From Calothrix sp. PCC 7103 (GTDB lineage: Bacteria > Cyanobacteriota > Cyanobacteriia > Cyanobacteriales > Nostocaceae), in contig NZ_KB217483.1 in NCBI RefSeq assembly GCF_000331305.1, positions 43,534-107,533 of the forward strand: 64,000 nucleotides of DNA, read 5' to 3'. Positions 52,394 to 60,531 of the stretch are shown here, piece after piece. The notes under the pieces are model-generated. The model was given only the letters and a program-made list of their open reading frames with translations, did no database searches and was not told the DNA's origin. Position numbers and translations under genes: made by a program. Position 1 is the first letter of the stretch. Every line of letters starts with the position of its first letter.

Positions 52394-52615
52394 AACCACC
52401 TCCATTAAAGGTATATATCAAGTTGTTGTGAATCTTCTAGTTCTGTTTTAGCTATTTAATTTATACTTGTCGATACTTAACGAAGAGACACTAGCCCACG
52501 CCGCAAGCAGGCGCCATGTTATTGCATAACTGTGTCGTTGTTGCTATAAAAAACACTCGCTTAATTTCTGGAATACCTTCTAAACTTCAATTATTTTGCA
52601 CGGAGAGAAATACGT

Positions 52616-52834
52616 ATGTTAGCACTGCTTGCTCCATATGAAAACACGGCGCCTTTGGGCATGTGTACCAAGACGCACAGTAGGGTAATGGTAGTTAAAT
52701 CATCAAGTTATTTGCTGCACAACAGGCGCTTTACCCATACCAATTCACTCTTCAATGATTACGTCAATAGTGATATTAATTTAAATCACTATTGGTATAT
52801 TTCTTTTCGGTTCGTACTTGATAACTTAAGGTAG
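52616..52834 (+). repeat. Copy B of the diverged 220-nt repeat
   Basis: Aligned to 47433-47651. It has the same 72-codon frame with a weak GGAGAG site before ATG 52616. A stem GGGTAA/TTACCC (around 52683 and 52732) matches the A copy stem with T-A to A-T swaps. Near its end AATAGTGAT/ATCACTATT forms a perfect 9-bp hairpin. It sits 22 nt upstream of the ParM-like gene, so it could be a leader. Confidence 0.5.
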
Positions 52835-52856
52835 ATGCCGAAAATACAAATAGCTT

Positions 52857-54017
52857 ATGGGCAGACTTAATAAAAATGCTTTTCCCGAAATCACACTAAC
52901 ACTCGATTTTGGAGGAAGCGGAACTAAAGGGATTGTACAAGTAGCAGGCGCCAAGCCAACTGCATTCTGGATGGAACCTGCTGTGATTGAAGCCAGTCGC
53001 ACTTCTTTAACTTTCCAAACTCGCAATTTGGGTAATGCTTATCCAGAAAACACAGCTTGGGTAGGAGTGGGTGAAGATTATCGAGCAGTTGGGTACTTAG
53101 CTAAAAGTGTATATAGTGCAACGCAAGGACTCAGACCGCGAAAATATGAACTGGCATTGTATAAGACGCTAGCTGCTGTGTGGATGATAAAGCAAAAATT
53201 TAAGTTACCCGACACGCTGCAAATTTCACTGGCTTTATTGCTGCCACCAGGAGAATTTGAAGATTCAGCATTGCTCAAACCAATGCTCAAGGATGCTTTG
53301 GCTTATTTTGATACGCCGACTGGAGTTTTGAATTGCAAGTTAGTTGGTTATGAATGTTTTCCCGAAGGTGGTGGTATTTATGCAATGTACTGCAAAAATA
53401 TAGGTGAAGCAATCAGACGTAAAGTCGTTGCAATAGTTATGTTGGGTTATCGCAATGCCTCAATACTGATATCTCGGCGCGGAATTTTGAACCGGGGTAA
53501 AAGTGTGAACTTGGGTATGGCGAAGATGGTTGATTTAGTTATGGAGCGTACTTCTGGACTTGAAGAGGAGCAGTTAATAGAAGCAATTGTTGCTGCTGGT
53601 AACGAACCAAAGCTAGCTCACTTTAAATATATTTGTGGTAACAACGTTCGAGAGCAGGAAATTGAAAAAACTGTTGCTGCGGTTTATTCTTCTAAAGATG
53701 AATATGCGACTGCCCTTACTGCGTGGTTGAAAGAGGTTTTACCATCTAAAAACGAATTAGACGAAGTGATAATCTGTGGAGGTACAGCAGATTACCTCCG
53801 CCAAGAACTAGATGCAGTGTTTCCAGCAACACCAGTGATGTGGCATGGTGGTGTGAAAGTTCCAGCAAGCCTTGACGAACAATGGTTAGGAAATCGTCTT
53901 GCTGACGTGTGGGCGTTGTCTGTATATCACGGTTTAAAAGTCAAAGCAGCTTGTAGAGGAGTGGGGGAGAGGGAGAGTGGGAGAGTGGGGGCAACGGAAG
54001 TAAGAATAAATGAATGA
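52857..54017 (+). CDS. ParM/StbA-like plasmid actin
   Basis: A 386-residue actin-like ATPase. Phosphate-1 motif LTLDFGGSGTKGIVQ (about 13-27), and the phosphate-2/adenosine regions (KVVAIVMLGYRNASILI, DEVIICGGTADYLRQEL). ParM polymerises and pushes plasmid copies apart. It is the first gene of a plus operon with a small adaptor and a TraL/ParA-like ATPase. The last ~20 residues (GVGERESGRVGATE) come from a purine-rich repeat and are probably not native. Start ATG 52857; a GGAGGGA-type site is not obvious. Confidence 0.88.
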   Translation: MGRLNKNAFPEITLTLDFGGSGTKGIVQVAGAKPTAFWMEPAVIEASRTSLTFQTRNLGNAYPENTAWVGVGEDYRAVGYLAKSVYSATQGLRPRKYELALYKTLAAVWMIKQKFKLPDTLQISLALLLPPGEFEDSALLKPMLKDALAYFDTPTGVLNCKLVGYECFPEGGGIYAMYCKNIGEAIRRKVVAIVMLGYRNASILISRRGILNRGKSVNLGMAKMVDLVMERTSGLEEEQLIEAIVAAGNEPKLAHFKYICGNNVREQEIEKTVAAVYSSKDEYATALTAWLKEVLPSKNELDEVIICGGTADYLRQELDAVFPATPVMWHGGVKVPASLDEQWLGNRLADVWALSVYHGLKVKAACRGVGERESGRVGATEVRINE

Positions 54018-54084
54018 AAAGTAATATTTGAATCTTGAAACTTTTCCCCCACTCCCCCTTTCTCCCACTCTCCCCCTCCTCTTT
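53956..54084. repeat. Purine-rich / pyrimidine-rich inverted tracts
   Basis: A plus-strand GGAGTGGGGGAGAGGGAGAG-like tract (53956-53991) and its complement-like tract CCCCCACTCCCCCTTTCTCC (54042-54084), 50 nt apart. They can pair into a long stem. The first runs through the ParM C-terminus and the second lies in the adaptor leader. Confidence 0.8.
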
Positions 54085-54088
54085 CATT

Positions 54089-54517
54089 ATGAGTAAAAAG
54101 AAAGATTTTACATGGCGCCATCAACCGCCGCTCCATTCAGATAAGGCAAAGATGTTCGCTTACATACAAAATCAAAATTTGCACCCAAGCCAAGATACAA
54201 CTGCGATGATAAATGCTGCTTTGACTGCGTACTATATGCCTATAGCGCTTCTATGTGAAGGTAATCATTCAAAGGAATATTTGGAATTGCTACTTCTAGA
54301 TTCTGCAAACGCCTTTGCCAATCAACTTGGTTATTTATGTGCAGCACTCAATGTTGATAGCTGGCGCATTGGTAAGGTGTTGTTTAAAGCATTTCCCATT
54401 TCCCTTGAAGGCGCCCAAGCATTCGATGAAAATAGTACAGTCCAAGATGAGTTCAATAATTTTGAGCTTACTGGGTGGAATATGGCAGGCATTACCACAG
54501 ATAGCGAAACGTTTTAA
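54089..54517 (+). CDS. Small adaptor-like protein of the ParM operon
   Basis: Start ATG 54089 (MSKKKDFTWRHQPPLHSDKAK...). The ~142-residue protein is helical (TTAMINAALTAYYMPIALL), has no membrane segment and sits between ParM and the TraL-like gene with short gaps. ParM systems need a ParR-like adaptor that binds the centromere; this is a size- and position-based candidate, though no ribbon-helix-helix is obvious. The GGCGCC near the start lies in the coding sequence. Confidence 0.55.
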   Translation: MSKKKDFTWRHQPPLHSDKAKMFAYIQNQNLHPSQDTTAMINAALTAYYMPIALLCEGNHSKEYLELLLLDSANAFANQLGYLCAALNVDSWRIGKVLFKAFPISLEGAQAFDENSTVQDEFNNFELTGWNMAGITTDSETF

Positions 54518-54534
54518 TTGGAGACAATTTAAAG

Positions 54535-55275
54535 ATGGCAAGAATTCATTTAATCGATGGTGAAAAAGGAGGGGTCGGAAAGTCATTGTTCGCGCGCGTC
54601 ATGGTGCAGTACGTTATCGACAAAAAACTAGAACATTCTTTAGTAGATGCTGATATGACAAACCAGGATGTGAAGCGATTTTACGATTATGCTGTTGATG
54701 CAGAATTTAGCGAAGCCTTAAACAAAGGAAATAAAGCTGACATAATTTTTGAACTAGCTCGCAACAAGCCAGTTATCGTAAACCTTCCTGCCAACGTATT
54801 CCCCCTTGTTCAAAACTGGATAAAAAAGGGGCGCCTACTAGAAGTTGCAGATAAATACGGTGTAGATGTTTGCAAGTGGTTTGTTTGTGACGGGGGTTTT
54901 GAATCCATTGACTTGTTTTACCAATCGATGAATTTATACAAGGACACAATGCTGCACGTCTTTGTCAGAAACCACGGAAAGACCGATGATTGGAGCTTTC
55001 TAGACGGTGATGCAGCCTATAAAGGATTGAAGAACAAGTACAAAAATACACTGCAAATAATAGACTTTCCCTTACTTTACCCAGGAGACAGATACTTTAT
55101 CGACTCTCATAAGTTCCGGTTCGATGCACCCGACATTGAGCAAACCATGCCGATAATGTCACAGCAAAGACTATCTACTTTTTTGGAAGACTCCGAGCGC
55201 GCGATTGAAAATAGCCATTTGTGGGCGAAAGACAAACAGCCCAAGAAAAAAGATGCAATCAAACAGCATTCCTAA
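54535..55275 (+). CDS. TraL/ParA-like P-loop ATPase
   Basis: A 246-residue MinD/ParA-superfamily protein with deviant Walker A GEKGGVGKSLFARVM (about 9-23), switch I LVDADMTNQDVKRF, and Walker B-like VNLPANV. RK2 TraL shares the N-terminal layout. Such ATPases help conjugation or partition of plasmids. It follows the adaptor by 17 bp. The C-terminus is basic (KDKQPKKKDAIKQHS). Intact. Confidence 0.8.
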   Translation: MARIHLIDGEKGGVGKSLFARVMVQYVIDKKLEHSLVDADMTNQDVKRFYDYAVDAEFSEALNKGNKADIIFELARNKPVIVNLPANVFPLVQNWIKKGRLLEVADKYGVDVCKWFVCDGGFESIDLFYQSMNLYKDTMLHVFVRNHGKTDDWSFLDGDAAYKGLKNKYKNTLQIIDFPLLYPGDRYFIDSHKFRFDAPDIEQTMPIMSQQRLSTFLEDSERAIENSHLWAKDKQPKKKDAIKQHS

Positions 55276-55288
55276 CTAGGAGGCTAAA

Positions 55289-56293
55289 ATGAACTACGAT
55301 TTTCATACTTTGTATTCTAGTGATACGGCTTTTAACTGCGATGTTGTTTCCGAGGGTAAAGATGAATACATGGGGCGGCTATACATCCTTACCGCATCAG
55401 AGCCAAAACTATTAAATTTAGGAATTGAAAAAGAATGGTTCCTCGCTCATACTCAAGGACAATTCTTAGTTTGTGGTCATATTAATACTGATGGGCAATG
55501 GTCTTTATCGTCTTATAAAAGTTTAGAACCGAGCTTACGGTACACAACTCAAAGTGAGATATTTGACCGTGTATTCAGTACTGACTATGTAAGGGAAGTT
55601 TTACAATTGCGTAACGAACTAAGTATGGAATTACAACAGCCAATTTTACTTAACAACGGCGCCGATGACTCGAATGATGAATCTTCGGATGCTACAGTAA
55701 CAAAAGTTTACAGCAATTTCTCAAACAACGAGAATATAAGCATTGACAAATTGGATATCTTGAGAGATTTGCTACTGCGTTTGTCTCCTCTTGAATTAAA
55801 AGAATTTGAAGAAACTGGCTTACATACACAGGAGTCAGCAGTAACTATTGTTATCTTGCCACAGGAATCTGTGTTGATAGAAGAAATACAAAAAGTAGAG
55901 ATATCAGAAATTCAAGATGCTCTAATTGAGAAAGTATTGGAAGATTACCAGCAACACAACGCAAGCGAGTTTATATTATCTGATGAAGCCACAGTAACGA
56001 TTCACGTTGAAGAAGATTACTTTGTATTGCTCTCAACAGAGGATGGACATACTATTTTGGGTGCCACAATGGACGGGGAAGTTCTCGACGAATTAAAAGA
56101 AGTTGACGCGCGGCAATTTGCATTCATGTTGCAACAACAGGAGGAGGGAGGGAGTGAGAGAGTGAGAGAGGGAGAGAGTAAGATAACAAAACAGTTAATA
56201 AATGATAAGAATCAATTAGATTCCCCCGCACCCTCACTCCTTCACTCCCCCACTCCTGAAACCCCCGCAGTCGATGAACTTACATGGGGTTGA
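55289..56293 (+). CDS. Hypothetical acidic protein of the ParM operon
   Basis: A 334-residue acidic protein with no recognised domain. The N-terminal third is globular (RLYILTASEPKLLNLGIEKEW), the middle is highly acidic and coiled (LIEEIQKVEISEIQDALIEKVL), and residues ~230-270 form a beta region (ATVTIHVEEDYFVLLSTEDG). The C-terminal ~45 residues come from a purine/pyrimidine inverted repeat (56141-56268) and are probably not native. The stop overlaps the next start by 10 bp. Confidence 0.6.
   Translation: MNYDFHTLYSSDTAFNCDVVSEGKDEYMGRLYILTASEPKLLNLGIEKEWFLAHTQGQFLVCGHINTDGQWSLSSYKSLEPSLRYTTQSEIFDRVFSTDYVREVLQLRNELSMELQQPILLNNGADDSNDESSDATVTKVYSNFSNNENISIDKLDILRDLLLRLSPLELKEFEETGLHTQESAVTIVILPQESVLIEEIQKVEISEIQDALIEKVLEDYQQHNASEFILSDEATVTIHVEEDYFVLLSTEDGHTILGATMDGEVLDELKEVDARQFAFMLQQQEEGGSERVREGESKITKQLINDKNQLDSPAPSLLHSPTPETPAVDELTWG
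56141..56268. repeat. Purine/pyrimidine inverted tracts, second pair
   Basis: Purine tract 56141-56178 and pyrimidine tract 56221-56268 (CCTCACTCCTTCACTCCCCC-like). Same architecture as the pair at 53956-54084. It encodes the tail of the acidic protein gene. Confidence 0.75.
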
Positions 56294-56976
56294 TTATGGT
56301 GCATAGTTTACGGCAAACCAAAAACGAAAGCTTCTTAAATCGCTTACTCGAAGGTAAAGACGCAGATTTTCAAAGACGAGTGCTGGCAATTACAGTTGAA
56401 CATGGACTTTCCACCAGTGACCCTTTATTTTTAGTCATGCTAGCAACTGGTCAGCTTCAAGTATTACTAGAGGACAAACCCAACGAGTTAGAAGGGTTAT
56501 TTGAACGATGGTCACATGCCTTATATGACCACCTGGAAAAAACAAAGCAAACTATGGAGGAACAAAAGCGTATTTCTTTGAAGGGATTAGAAGTAGAAAT
56601 CGGCGCCTGTGTTCAAAGACTGATTAAAAAAGCTGAGTCAAAGCAGCAATCACGATTAAAAGTAATGCTACCTGCGCTTGGGTTACTAGTAGCAGCAACT
56701 GGATTTGGCGTTTTAGCAGGTTTATCCGTTCCAGTATGGTTAGCAGGTGGTTATGCTCCCCTGAAACCGAGATTACTAACTGTTGCAGAAGCGGAAATAT
56801 TACGCTGGGCAAATAGTTCTCAAGGCAAACTCGCGCGCGATATTTCTATTTGGAACTCTGAAAGTTTGACTAATCTTGACTGTACTAACGCTTCTGCTCA
56901 AAAATCGTTAGTTGCTAGAGAGCGAGGTCAAAAGCGAATATCTGATTACTGTTTGTTAAGAGTGAAGCAACCTTAG
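56284..56976 (+). CDS. Hypothetical membrane protein, DUF6753-like
   Basis: A 230-residue protein. Residues 1-100 (GLSTSDPLFLVMLATGQLQVLL) match, from memory, the DUF6753 family seen in cyanobacterial plasmids. A membrane segment follows at ~125-150 (LPALGLLVAATGFGVLAGLSVPVWLAG), and the C-terminal part has a cluster of Arg/Lys. Start ATG 56284 overlaps the upstream stop by 10 bp; ATG 56296 is equally good. It may be a membrane partner of the ParM/TraL genes. Confidence 0.65.
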   Translation: MGLIMVHSLRQTKNESFLNRLLEGKDADFQRRVLAITVEHGLSTSDPLFLVMLATGQLQVLLEDKPNELEGLFERWSHALYDHLEKTKQTMEEQKRISLKGLEVEIGACVQRLIKKAESKQQSRLKVMLPALGLLVAATGFGVLAGLSVPVWLAGGYAPLKPRLLTVAEAEILRWANSSQGKLARDISIWNSESLTNLDCTNASAQKSLVARERGQKRISDYCLLRVKQP

Positions 56977-57025
56977 CTATTAGCTGAGACATAATTTAAT
57001 GAAATGTGACCATTAGGATTTATTT

Positions 57026-57250
57026 ATGAACAAGCAAAACAAATTCATGGACGTACTTACAGCGATACAAGTTACTTGCGCCTGGTTAATTTCTATCAGT
57101 TTATTTGCCTTGTCGCTATTTTTATTTATGCCGTTACCGCTCAACGCTATAGTTATAGCGCTTGTGGCTATTGGCATTTGCCCTCTGGTTACTGTTCCTG
57201 ACGAGTTAAAAATATTTGTTGCATTTATTGGCTTCATTGCTTTACTTTAA
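57026..57250 (+). CDS. Small membrane protein
   Basis: A 74-residue protein with two to three hydrophobic segments (WLISISLFALSLFLFMPL, NAIVIALVAIGICPLV, IFVAFIGFIALL). It could be a small membrane subunit or holin-like protein of the same operon. No domain recognised. Confidence 0.5.
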   Translation: MNKQNKFMDVLTAIQVTCAWLISISLFALSLFLFMPLPLNAIVIALVAIGICPLVTVPDELKIFVAFIGFIALL

Positions 57251-57338
57251 ATTCCTGAAACATTGAACTTTTTTTCGGATTTGATAGTGATTATCAGTAC
57301 AAGTTAGTATTAGGGAATATTGCATGGAATTTTGAAGC

Positions 57339-58052
57339 ATGAGTAAAATCAGTGTAATTGTCATCGAAGACAACGATTTAACGCGCGTTGGGATTCGCAC
57401 AACACTACAGCAAAACCAAGACATTAAATTTGCGGGGGAAGCTATCAATGCTAGAGACGGGTTAACACTCTTTAAGTCGTCGCGACCAGATATCGCAATT
57501 GTAGATATTGGTTTGCCTGACAAGGATGGTATTGAACTAACAAAAGAAATCAAATTGATTGCACAAGGGCTAAATTTTCAGACCAAGGTATTAATTTTGA
57601 CACTCAATAACGAGAAGCAAGCTGTATTAGCTGCATTTGCTGCTGGTGCTGACTCTTATTGTATGAAGGATATCAAATACGATAATCTGCTCGAAGCCCT
57701 CCATGTCACATACAACGGCAACACTTGGATTGATTCAACAGTTTCTCGAACCATATTGCAGCAAAATCCAAGCTTGCTGGACAACGGATTTTATGGCGCC
57801 AGTAAGTTTATTTCTCCAACCTCAAACAACGATGAGGATTTAGAATTTCTTCAGATGTACCCTCTAACCGAGAGAGAATTAGAAGTATTACGTTTGATTG
57901 CCTCCGGTTTTACCAACGCAAAAATTAGCGAAGAGCTTTACATCACAGTTGGAACGGTAAAATCTCATGTACGCAATATTCTCAATAAACTATGCGCTGA
58001 CGACCGTACCCAAGCAGCAGTCAACGCTCTACGTTATGGGATAGTAACTTAG
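57339..58052 (+). CDS. NarL/LuxR-family response regulator
   Basis: A 237-residue two-domain regulator. Receiver: acidic pocket VIEDND (about 8-13), phospho-Asp56 in IAIVDIGLPDKDG, and YCMKDI with the conserved Lys near 110. C-terminal LuxR-type helix-turn-helix: LTERELEVLRLIASGFTN...GTVKSHVRNIL. A ~40-residue linker separates the domains. No adjacent histidine kinase, so the partner may be elsewhere. Length and motifs are normal. Confidence 0.93.
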   Translation: MSKISVIVIEDNDLTRVGIRTTLQQNQDIKFAGEAINARDGLTLFKSSRPDIAIVDIGLPDKDGIELTKEIKLIAQGLNFQTKVLILTLNNEKQAVLAAFAAGADSYCMKDIKYDNLLEALHVTYNGNTWIDSTVSRTILQQNPSLLDNGFYGASKFISPTSNNDEDLEFLQMYPLTERELEVLRLIASGFTNAKISEELYITVGTVKSHVRNILNKLCADDRTQAAVNALRYGIVT

Positions 58053-58199
58053 AATTAGTTAAATTTATAACCCTTTTGTATGAAACAGCGATTAGCACTC
58101 GAAATTTAAATTTGAGTCTTAATCGTCTGACTGTCAAATTAGAATTAACCGACTTGTGCGCGAAATTTAGAAATGTTTTGAATATGAATGCTCAAGATT

Positions 58200-59036
58200 A
58201 TGACGCAAAAAACTTTAGATGATGTCATTAAGCAGATAGAATCTGAAATTGAAATTGATGCTCAAGGCAAGGGAAAAGGCAGTATTCGTGCAACGGCTAG
58301 GCTTGCAGGTGTAGATGATGAATCTGTTAGAAAAGCTCTCGTATACACTGCCGAGCAAAAGCCAACAAAATTAGCTCAAATGCTTATGCATTATGGCTTT
58401 AGCCCTGCCGACCTAAACGACTGGCGCCAATCTAAAATTCCTGACCTTGCAATTTCAGTTATCTTTACATACTATGCATATAATGCCGGAAGATACTGCA
58501 CAGAGCAGGCGAAGTTAGTTTGTCAAGCATTTATGACCATCGGCATTCGTAGTTGGATGCAAAAAATCAAGGGTTGGGAGCAAGAGACGGCGCCTCAACA
58601 AATACTCCCAACACCGTCCTTAGAAGAAATTTCAACCTTACTTGATTTGACACTTGGTAAAGCTGGGTTGGAGCCAAAACTAGTAGCAGGCGCCAAACTA
58701 AACGCGATAGCTAAAAGATATCCTCATTTAAAGCAAGAAACTGAAGAAGCAAAGTCAATGCTTGCTATTCCTGTAGAAAATAAACTGCTGGCGCCGAAGC
58801 AGTTAGGTGAGATACTTACAGAAAACACAGGTGAGGTTTGGTCTCCACAGCGAATCAATAAGCTTTTGACTGAACAAGGTTTTCAAGTACGTAACCTAGA
58901 AGGCAATCCTGATTATCTGCCAACAGATAAAGGTAAACCATATTCGCAAATGACGTTGAACACAGCGAAAGGGCGTGATAAAACAGTGCAACACTTGAGA
59001 TGGTTTGAATCGGTACTTGAAACTTTAGAATTGTAA
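58200..59036 (+). CDS. Phage-antirepressor-like protein
   Basis: Preferred start ATG 58200 (MTQKTLDDVIK...), with the ORF open from 58188. The ~278-residue protein has a helical N-terminal part (GSIRATARLAGVDDESVRKAL, a helix-turn-helix-like segment), and a C-terminal ~80-residue winged-helix-like domain (PKQLGEILTENTGEVWSPQRINKLLTEQGFQ, YLPTDKGKPYSQ), which is similar in style to KilA-C/phage antirepressor domains. It is common on cyanobacterial plasmids (from memory). It may regulate genes of the element. Confidence 0.6.
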   Translation: MTQKTLDDVIKQIESEIEIDAQGKGKGSIRATARLAGVDDESVRKALVYTAEQKPTKLAQMLMHYGFSPADLNDWRQSKIPDLAISVIFTYYAYNAGRYCTEQAKLVCQAFMTIGIRSWMQKIKGWEQETAPQQILPTPSLEEISTLLDLTLGKAGLEPKLVAGAKLNAIAKRYPHLKQETEEAKSMLAIPVENKLLAPKQLGEILTENTGEVWSPQRINKLLTEQGFQVRNLEGNPDYLPTDKGKPYSQMTLNTAKGRDKTVQHLRWFESVLETLEL

Positions 59037-59074
59037 TAAATGTAACTACCAAGTGGAAAATAAGTCTAAATTGC

Positions 59075-59097
59075 CGAACGGCAACTCTTGCCGTTCG
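59075..59097. repeat. Dispersed palindrome, 10-3-10
   Basis: CGAACGGCAA-CTC-TTGCCGTTCG. Same core as at 18997-19019, 19048-19070 and 40064-40090. Directly upstream of a histone-deacetylase remnant. Confidence 0.9.
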
Positions 59098-59474
59098 ATG
59101 AGTATAAGCTTTTTGAGCGACGTTACTTGAATATTGTTATACAGGGAAAATTTAACAACGTTTTGAATCTCCCTATTGCTCCTGGTAGCACCATAGAAAA
59201 CTACCATCAATTATTTGAAGCCAAAGTTCTTCCCTTTTTTAAGAACTTCTCCCCAGATTTGCTTATTGTCAGTGCTGGATACGATGCAAATCAAACGGAT
59301 TTGATGTCTAAGGTCAATTTGCAACCCCAAGATTATGCTCCACTAGCGCAATACTGCATGGAGATTACCTCGAAAGTTGTGTTTGGTTTGGAAGGTGGTT
59401 ATGAATTAGATAGCCTTTCTCAATCTGTTTTGGAAACCGTCAAATATTGCATAAATCAAAGCAATAAAATATAA
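59088..59474 (+). pseudogene. Histone-deacetylase-family remnant (C-terminal part)
   Basis: The frame reads NLPIAPGST then FFKNFSPDLLIVSAGYDANQ, and later VVFGLEGGYELDSLSQSV, which match the C-terminal ~120 residues of class II/AcuC-type deacetylases (about 300-400 aa). The catalytic N-terminal half with the zinc ligands and active His is missing. Similarity begins right after the palindrome, so a deletion or a recombination next to the palindrome is likely. No function expected. Confidence 0.75.
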
Positions 59475-59559
59475 TCATAGGCTTTCTTGCTGGTTGAATT
59501 AAGGCAGCAAATCTAAAACTCTGTAATTGCTGCCCCCAACTTTACCAAAATCAACAACG

Positions 59560-59994
59560 CTAACTCAACACATGTTGTACTTTTTGTGGTTGAGATTTTA
59601 ATACTTCTTGTAGCTGCATTCGTAAAATCCCTAACCTCTGATATTTACCATCGACTTTATCCAAGATTCCCAAACGTCTTGCAGCAGTACGAACGCGCGT
59701 TTGTGGTAACTTCTGTATCAGAAGTGCAAGTGATTCTATATCTACTTCATCTTCATCTGTAATACTTTTAGTGTTGCAATCAACTGAAACAGTCGATGAT
59801 AGTATGGTATCGTTAATTACTTCATCATGCTGAAATATAGTATTGTTATCCACTCGGAGTAAATAACTATCTGTACCTGCTATACGATTCCACAATTGTA
59901 CTAGAGTGATAGATAAATCCAGCGCTATCATTGCTGTAGCTAAATTGAACAAAACAACAATAATAATTGTTAAGCAGTCTTGAATGTTTTGCAT
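59560..59994 (-). CDS. Hypothetical small membrane-anchored protein
   Basis: A 144-residue protein with an N-terminal membrane segment (CLTIIIVVLFNLATAMIAL) and an acidic middle. The C-terminal part LPQTRVRTAARRLGI is basic and helical. No known family. Start ATG 59994. Confidence 0.45.
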   Translation of the reverse strand: MQNIQDCLTIIIVVLFNLATAMIALDLSITLVQLWNRIAGTDSYLLRVDNNTIFQHDEVINDTILSSTVSVDCNTKSITDEDEVDIESLALLIQKLPQTRVRTAARRLGILDKVDGKYQRLGILRMQLQEVLKSQPQKVQHVLS

Positions 59995-60088
59995 TTTCTA
60001 TTTCTCCAAAAAATCGCGCGTGTAGCGATGCGCTTGCTGTCATAATTTTTTACCCGTAAGGGATTGCAATTATCTGCTCTCTGTAAAA

Positions 60089-60361
60089 TTAAGCTTCGGT
60101 AGATTCTTCAATCATTACAATCAAGGTAAGATATTCGGTTTCTGGAGATAATTCTGTTTTAAAATATATACGGAAAGAACCGTCACCATAAATTTTGAGG
60201 TCTTTCTCGTCAAAGAAGATTTCTGGTCGTTGTAACCATTGCACAACGCTTTTATTAAATTCAGCAAGAAACAAAGCGGGAAAGTAAATTCTTCCGCTAA
60301 TTACTCCAGTTTGCTCGTGAGTTAATACTTGAAATTGAGGGTGTGATATAACAATAGCCAT
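60089..60361 (-). CDS. Hypothetical small protein
   Basis: A 90-residue protein reading MAIVISHPQFQVLTHEQTGVISG and IYFKTELSPETEYLTLIVMI, with alternating strands. No known family. A clear terminator (60401-60430) separates it from the upstream ISAs1 gene. Confidence 0.5.
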   Translation of the reverse strand: MAIVISHPQFQVLTHEQTGVISGRIYFPALFLAEFNKSVVQWLQRPEIFFDEKDLKIYGDGSFRIYFKTELSPETEYLTLIVMIEESTEA

Positions 60362-60400
60362 AAAATACCAATGTTTTTAGGGGAAATATCAGAATTCATG

Positions 60401-60430
60401 AAAAAAGGAATGAGATTTAAACTCATTCCC
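60401..60430 (-). terminator. Intrinsic terminator on the minus strand
   Basis: GGAATGAG (60407-60414) and CTCATTCC (60422-60429), followed on the minus strand by six T. It ends minus-strand transcription coming from the ISAs1 region. Confidence 0.75.
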
Positions 60431-60531
60431 TTGTTGTAGGCGCCACATTTTGAGAATTTACCTTGACATTTGATAAACATTGCCATCAATTTCCAACCTA
60501 TATATATTCCAGGGTAAGCGCATCTCAAATG

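Noticed and set aside
52826-53290. Minus frames across the ParM start
   Set aside because: Antisense to the phosphate-1 motif of ParM, with no domain of their own.
60322-60528. Minus 68-codon frame between the ISAs1 and a small gene
   Set aside because: It runs through the terminator hairpin and overlaps a better frame (60089-60361).
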